DNA of 64,000 nt from Ipomoea triloba (lineage: Eukaryota > Streptophyta > Magnoliopsida > Solanales > Convolvulaceae), in contig NC_044924.1 of assembly GCF_003576645.1 (NCBI RefSeq), forward strand, positions 26,696,654 to 26,760,653. Direction: 5' to 3'. Positions within the stretch are counted from its first letter, which is position 1, and every line of letters begins with the position of its first letter. The position numbers were made by a program, and so were the translations under genes. Shown here piece after piece: positions 58,125 through 64,000 of the stretch. The notes under the pieces were generated by a model that was not told where the DNA came from, searched no databases, and saw only the letters and a list, made by a program, of their open reading frames with translations.

Positions 58125-59904
58125 TTACAAATATTTTTCTTCATTTATGCTTAAATAGTAATATTTTATCAAATTCTTATTTAAAAGGTATTTTAAAAAT
58201 TTTCTAAAATTAGAGAATTCATTTTAAAGTAATTTTTAATGTTTTCATAAATTTATGGATGTAAATATTTCTCCAAAGGAAATAAAATCTAATTATTGAG
58301 AATTTCCATATAAGAAAATGCCACGCAAGAGCTGATGTCATTCAATAGCTATCTCTGTCCTATATAACATCCCCTAAAATTTAGTGTCTAACACATCGAC
58401 GAGTACACAATAGAAAGGGAGACACCTCTGTTCCAATTCTTTTTGATGATTGGTGTCTTGTGAGTTCTAAGGTTAAACTTTTGCTTCTTTTTTTTTTTCA
58501 TTTACCCATTCATATATATATATTTTTTTATCTTTGTTTCAATCTCTCGATGAGAAATATCAAGAATACCTTTTCCAGGATTTGATTTGTTCTCTAGTTG
58601 TTTCATTCTTTTAAAGCTCTGATTATATACAAGATTTTTCAGTAAGATTTTTTTTCCGTCTTACTTTTCGTTATACTCTATGTGTTGCATTGATATTTTT
58701 AGCCATACTAGTAATCATAAATTTGTTTGTTGATTCATTCTTGAAATTTTGTTGTAGAGAACTATTTCTTTTCAGTTCTACACTTAAACACATAGGCATG
58801 GTGGTTTTTTTTTTTTTCTCTCTCTCTCTCTTAAAATTATTTTGCTTGAGATATGTATAGAATCAGGTCTTATGCTTCACCTCATTATTGTCCACCATAT
58901 AGTATATTGAGTATAAATATCCGAGATTTTTTTGAGAAATTATATTTTTGAGATTTCATTATTAACCGTCCAAATGTGAGTGTTTTTTTAAGATCGATAT
59001 GATTTTGTTATAATATATTTGTTGATCTTTTACTTTATTTCTCTTGTGAGCCACTTTAGAATTACCTTTAAAAAAAAACTAGATTTTTCTATGGGATTGT
59101 AGAATCGTATCTTATATGTTTCGCATCTTTCATGTATAATGTATATGGAGTGTATATGCTTGAGATTTTTTTTTTAGTAAATATATAAGATTTTGTGTTC
59201 ATCTGTCGAAATGAAATTGTTCTTTTTATAGATCGAGTTGATTTTGCTACAATCTTTCTGTTGATTGATTATTTTGTTTCTTTTGGTGAGCCACTTTGAA
59301 AATACATTTCCAAATGTTGATTCCTTTGGCATTCAATTTATTGGCTTTTATTTTTTTTTATTTGATTACATGTAAGATTTTTTTTAAATCTAGATTTTCT
59401 AGGGGACTGCAAATTCATCATTGTAGAATTAGATCCCTTTCATGTGTAATATATATTGAGTGTATATGCTTGAGATTTTTTTAAATTTTTTGATTAAGTA
59501 TATGTCTAAAATTTCATTGTTCATTAGCTAAAAATAAGTTTTTATTTATTTATTTAAAGAGTGATTGCTTTTGCTACGCTATAATATTTCTGTTTATTTA
59601 TTACTTTTTTTTTTTTGGTGAGCGGCTCTAGAAAAATGTTTCTAGACTTCGATTCCTTGTTTTGTTGTTACAAATATGTTTTATTTTATAGATTTGATTA
59701 TATATAAGATTTTTCTATGAGAGTTTTTTTTTTCAACTTTTCATTGTGCTCTATTTGTTGCTTTGATATTTTTAGTTGGACTACTAATTTTAAATTTTCA
59801 TGTTATTCCTGTTCAAGGGACTTTGTTGAAGATGTTTACTTCTTTTCTGTTCTGCACTGAGGAACAAGTATATATGAACATTACCTCTACAAGTCCATTG
59901 TTTG
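58125..59904 (+). repeat. Arm B, repeat-bearing part with TATA box
   Basis: This is the inverse of arm A (52563-54115 and on to 47468). A TATA box, GTCCTATATAACATCCCC, lies at about 58365-58382 with conserved downstream sequence GTGTCTAACACATCGACGAG. Degenerate tandem units follow, marked by AGTGTATATGCTTGAGATTT-like words at about 58906, 59148 and 59458 and by GGTGAGCCACTTT-like words at 59046, 59286 and 59617. It runs directly into palindrome B. No long ORF is present. Confidence 0.8.
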
Positions 59905-60750
59905 ATGGTTTGGCTTAATGGTGCTTTGGCTTTGCTTGCTTACAACAAGGATTTTGACACCTCTACAAGTTCATTGTCTGATGATTTAGAAATCCTGATA
60001 GGTTATGTTTTGCTAGAGATGATGTCCATTCTAAAAGAAACAGAAAGAAGTACAAGGAATTGCAGGATGAAACACTTGGCAGCATTACCTATGGCTTGTA
60101 ACTTGGTGAAGCTGGTATAAGTGTTTTTTTGAGTTAGAGTTCAGTTTAGAATGGATTCTAACTATACTGCTCACCATCTGATCTTCAAATGTTTCCGGGT
60201 TTTCCTTCCAAACACCAATAACAAATTTCATTGTCAATAATGTTCTGTACAGTAATTGCAGCAAATTAAAACAACTTTTTGGTGCATTCTGAACATTATT
60301 CTTTTTGGCATGATTTCTTGTTTTTCTTTTATAAGAATTAGACAACATGCAAAAGAATGATGTTTGTATTGCACCAAGAAGTTGTTTTGCTGCAATTACT
60401 GTACAGATCGAACATTATGCTTATATTCTTGAGAATGAAATTTTTTAAGGGTTTTCGGGACGATAACCCAGAAAGATTTGAAGATCGATCAAGTGGTGAG
60501 TAGCATAGTTAGACTCAATTTTAATTTCAAGAAACATTTATACCAGCTTCACCAAGTTACCGGCCATAGGTATTGTTGCCAAGTGTTTCATCCTGCAATT
60601 CCTTATACCTCTTTCTTTTAGAACAAACACCATCTCTAACAAAACATAACATGTCGGACAGTCTTTTTAAATCATCAAAAAATTGAAGCTTAGAGGTGTC
60701 AAAATCCTTGTTAGTTAACAAATAGACCACAAGAAAAACCAAGTTGAAAG
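59905..60750. repeat. Long palindrome (foldback), copy B
   Basis: The halves mirror around 60327. CAAGGATTTTGACACCTCT at 59946 is matched by AGAGGTGTCAAAATCCTTG at 60691, and AACTTGGTGAAGCTGGTATA by TATACCAGCTTCACCAAGTT near 60538. It is homologous to palindrome A. Small open frames exist on both strands because of the symmetry, but none has a recognisable domain. Confidence 0.85.
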
Positions 60751-61828
60751 TGGCATTTTTTTGTGCTTGTATTTTTGGAAATTAATATTTCCGTACAATA
60801 TCCACATTACCATGTGATGCTTGATAGGTTAGTGAGTGGTACTTAATAATGTCAAGGTCAAAAAACTCTACTCGTGTGCAACTTTTATGCAAATTAATTT
60901 TGTTGGTATAAAATTTTTATTTGTTAACAACGAGATGCTAAATATCACAAAATAGATATAAACAACTCAAATGTGTGACGTGTATGTTGAAACACTATAA
61001 TATTAGAAAAGTGATCAAAAGCCCCAGATGGCAAACAATACCTCAAGTCACGCAACAATCAATAATCTATATAGCCTTGTTTGTAAGAGAAATGTTACGT
61101 AGTATTAAACATGATGTAAATTTTTGCATATTAAGCATTATTTTTGTGAACATATGGAATGAATATTATGAACCTACTATAAAGTAATGGAAATACATAT
61201 GATGCATATTTAGTTTAGTGTTTATATACATTGAGGTTTAGGTGTATACACGGTAAACATATAGGAAAAAATATAATGAATACAGTACAAGATAATGTTA
61301 TAAATATAGTGTACTAAGCTAGTTGATACTTAATCTAAAATAACATAATCATTTTGAATTAGAACCTACCATTTAAGGTGAAGCTTGGTTCACAATATAA
61401 TTTTTTGACATAATACCTAGATGGTTGCCTAAGACGAGTTTTGTAACACTGCTTATAGTTTGACCCCTAATAAGAAGTTTTTGAAGAGCACAGATTAGAG
61501 TAAATCTAGCATTATTCAAACAAAGACGTAAATAATATATGCACTCCGTCTGTCTTAAGAATGAGAGATAGACTAATAACTCGTATTATTTACTCTTTGA
61601 AAATATTTTGAATGCAAGGGTAATTATTTTCTTTCCATTTTCCTTCTTCTTCGAAGGAAGAAATTAAATACTAAAAAGCCATAATTATCAACTCATGTTT
61701 GTACGCAATGGCTACATTTTTTAATTAATAAAATAATTATCTTCTATTATTACATTAATGTATGAAAATTAAATCATTTCTCAGTTCCCTCATAGCTTCT
61801 AAATATGCACATACACCAGAATTAACAT
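60751..61828. other. AT-rich intergenic DNA
   Basis: No gene, array or element end is supported here. Confidence 0.5.
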
Positions 61829-62494
61829 GGCGTTTGGTTGGAGGGAAGGAATCAGGTTGGAAAGGAATTGCAATCCCATGAGAAAAGAATAATGTAGGAA
61901 TTATTATTATTATTATTATAATTATTATTATTATTATTAACAATGCAAATTTTCAATCATTACTGTATAGAAATAAAGAATTCATTTGTTATTATAAACA
62001 AAGTTAACAAACATACAACTCACATCGTTCACTGTTGCATAGATCGACACACAGAATGAACATTATACAACACACCCACCATCAACGCACATAATGAAAA
62101 TTTTGTTGTTCAAAATTTAGGCAAATACGCTATATACAATGGTTATATACATACGAGAATTTTTAGAAAACATACTTGGTTAAGGTTGGCCTAAAATAAT
62201 TATTGCTCAGGAACAGCATTTTCTGTTGGCAATAGTCAAAAAATAATACACGCTATAATCTAGAATGGAAGGCCAAGCATCAATTTTAGGTTAAAAAAAA
62301 AAAAAAGAAAGGATAATTTTGTCTCAGGATTCGCTTTTTTTCTTCCTAAAATCCACGGAATAAAAATTCATGGGATTCTAATTCCATGAAAATGAGGGAA
62401 TTGCATTCTCTCCAACCAAACAAATGAACTTACCTTCGAAATTATGTAGGAATTTAGTGGGAATGAAATTGTAATTCCCTCCAACCAAATGTGG
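61829..62494. mobile_element. Foldback MITE, GTTTGGTTGGAGGGAA type
   Basis: The left end GGCGTTTGGTTGGAGGGAAG and the reversed right end CACATTTGGTTGGAGGGAAT are inverted. The arms carry GGAATTGCAAT / ATTGTAATTCC words. A (TTA)n tract is at about 61899-61939. There is no coding capacity. Confidence 0.7.
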
Positions 62495-63630
62495 TATAAC
62501 GGAATTTCTTCTCAATATAGTAAAATAATTATTTCAAATTGCATAATACCCGTTTAATATTTTTTGGAACAAAATATAGTTCATTTTAATTAATTATCTA
62601 ATTGTATTTCCATTATGGTAGGGATTTTAATATGATTGAATTTCTATTTGAGAAGCTGTGATTACTTACTTGATAACGGTTTCCATGATATATTGTTGAA
62701 TTATTATTGAGTTATTATTATTGAATTGCTAAACCAGGTAACGTTTATTTTTTAATAGGGTTTGAAATTTTAGGACTAAATGTGACAAAATTACTATAGG
62801 ACCCCATGACATTAACTCAATATAATAATTAGCTTCCTATTAATTCTTAAAATTATAAATAGTGAATAGATTATATTTATTCGTATTGAGAATTAAATTT
62901 AATATAACAGTGACTAATAGTGATATGATGCATATTTAATTCGTATTTTGATGTTGTATCAAAATTTTTTTTTGTACATAGTAATATAGTGATGACGCAT
63001 AGTAATATAGTTTTTTTTTTTTTTTTTTTGTAAAACTATTTAATACTTTAATCTTTAATACAAAATATTAAATATTAAAACAATGTAAATAACAAATACT
63101 AATAAAGTCAAAGCCTTCATCCAATTCAACTCTCTAGATTTTCTTCTCCACCTCCTTATCCATATTGAGCTATCACACAATTTTCATCATTTTCAAACCC
63201 GACATCCATCAATTTCTTTTTCACTTACGAATTCAAAGTCATCTTGTTCAAGCTCTCTTAGTCTAAAACTCTTCCGTGGTCTTAGTGCTAGCTTCTTCCA
63301 ATAATTCTTCATCAAATTTCATTCCTTTATCAATCTCAACTTCCTCAGTATCAACAATCCATTATTTTACCAAACTTGCATCACTAGCAAGTAATAGCTT
63401 ATTTTGATTTTTGTATTTTTACATTTTTTGAGTTTGCAATTGATTTGAACGATTTAGGGTTATTTTGTTCAAAACGGTGTCATTTTGAGCAAAGTAACAT
63501 TTTAAAAATAGAACAACAGTGATAATCTAGGCGGTCGGCCGGCACCTAGCGCCTAAGCACAAATTTTCCAACATTGGCTATTTTTGATCTTAATAAACCA
63601 CAATTATTAGCGGATATGCAATGTAGTCCC
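62495..63630. other. Intergenic DNA with dispersed repeat copy 3
   Basis: The third copy of the ~180-bp dispersed repeat is at about 62810-62975. A GGCGGTCGGCCGGCACCTAG motif occurs near 63529, a type seen in plant repeats. Nothing else is recognised. Confidence 0.55.
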
Positions 63631-63639
63631 TAGTTTCCA

Positions 63640-64000
63640 ATTTGAATAGATTCAACAACAAGGTTCTTCTCTAACTTCTTTTGGGGCTCCTCTGAAGGGA
63701 AAAAGAAGTACCATTGGAGCTCCTGGGAAACAATGGCTAAGCCAGTTGAGGAGGGAAGGGTTGGGTTTACAGGAATAAGGGAGATGATTGAGGCAGCAGG
63801 AGCTAAACTTTGGTGGAACTTTAGAAAGGGGGACACTTTGTGGAGTGAATTCGTGAGAGCAAAATATTGTCAGAGGGCAAATCCAGTTGTTAAAATATCG
63901 CAATACTCTGATTCCCACATTTGGAGGAGAATGGTGGGAGTTAGGGATTGGGTTGAGCCTGAAATTGAGTGGAAAGTAGGGAGGGGCAATGTAAATGTAT
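63640..64000 (+). pseudogene. LINE ORF2 C-terminal fragment, open at window end
   Basis: The open frame from about 63649 reads RFFSNFFWGSSEGKKKYHW, then WSSWETMAKPVEEGRVGF, KLWWNFRKGDTLWSEFVRA and KYCQRANP. This is the region after the reverse transcriptase, leading to the zf-RVT domain, in plant L1-type LINEs. It has no start codon here and continues past position 64000. It belongs to the same broad class as the LINE at 69-2450 but covers a different part, so the two cannot be compared. Minus-strand frames over it are shadows. Confidence 0.8.

Noticed and set aside
59902..60348. Protein-coding genes in palindrome B
   Set aside because: Frames appear on both strands because of the symmetry, are under 90 codons, and differ from those of palindrome A.
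63630..63918. Minus-strand frames at the window end
   Set aside because: They are shadows of the LINE ORF2 fragment on the + strand.

Overview
This window is nuclear DNA from a flowering plant, almost certainly a eudicot. It is AT-rich, has spliced introns and is dominated by plant transposon families: Ty1/Copia, L1-type LINE, hAT, CACTA, Mutator-like MITEs, Helitrons and tRNA-derived SINEs. The species cannot be named from sequence alone. Only one conventional host gene is complete: a five-exon Aux/IAA auxin-response repressor on the + strand at 36635-38988, of the IAA7/14/16/17 type.

Layout. 1-2450: 5' half of an L1-type LINE on the - strand, broken by a poly-G run. 3574-4912: solo LTR. 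5767-5908: SINE. 6970-8650: Mutator-like foldback MITEs and a CACTA end. 9120-10940: nested transposons, with a hAT inside a GTGGACC-ended Mutator-like element. 11460-12800: decayed Copia. 13143-14043: gap. 14650-17870: MITEs, including more GTGGACC elements. 18145-20470: two large MITEs. 21680-28535: a hAT element with a broken transposase. It sits inside the reading frame of a Myb/SANT-like gene and carries an apparent 1.5 kb assembly duplication around a 25-N gap. 28657-30188 and 35162-35888: Helitrons. 31197-34499: foldback MITEs, a CACTA end, elements embedded in (TA)n and a 500 bp tandem duplication. 36635-38988: the Aux/IAA gene. 39700-46550: MITEs, minisatellites, LTR-like repeats and an unrecognised ORF. 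46555-60750: a pair of inverted ~2.6 kb arms, each ending in a ~0.9 kb palindrome. A young Copia with an intact ORF and identical LTRs lies inside one arm. 61829-64000: one more MITE and a LINE fragment running off the end.

Most target-site duplications could be read directly: TATAT for the solo LTR, a 17-mer and a 15-mer for the SINEs, 9-mers for four Mutator-like elements, 8-mers for two hATs and AAAAC for the Copia. These fix element boundaries and nesting order.

The best candidates for something undescribed are three. First, the paired inverted arms that share a TATA-box region and end in long palindromes, so could give long hairpin RNAs. Second, the GTGGACC Mutator-like family with internal minisatellites and an ACGT palindrome. 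Third, several elements sitting inside (TA)n tracts, like the rice Micron family. All similarity statements were made by eye; no database search or alignment program was run.
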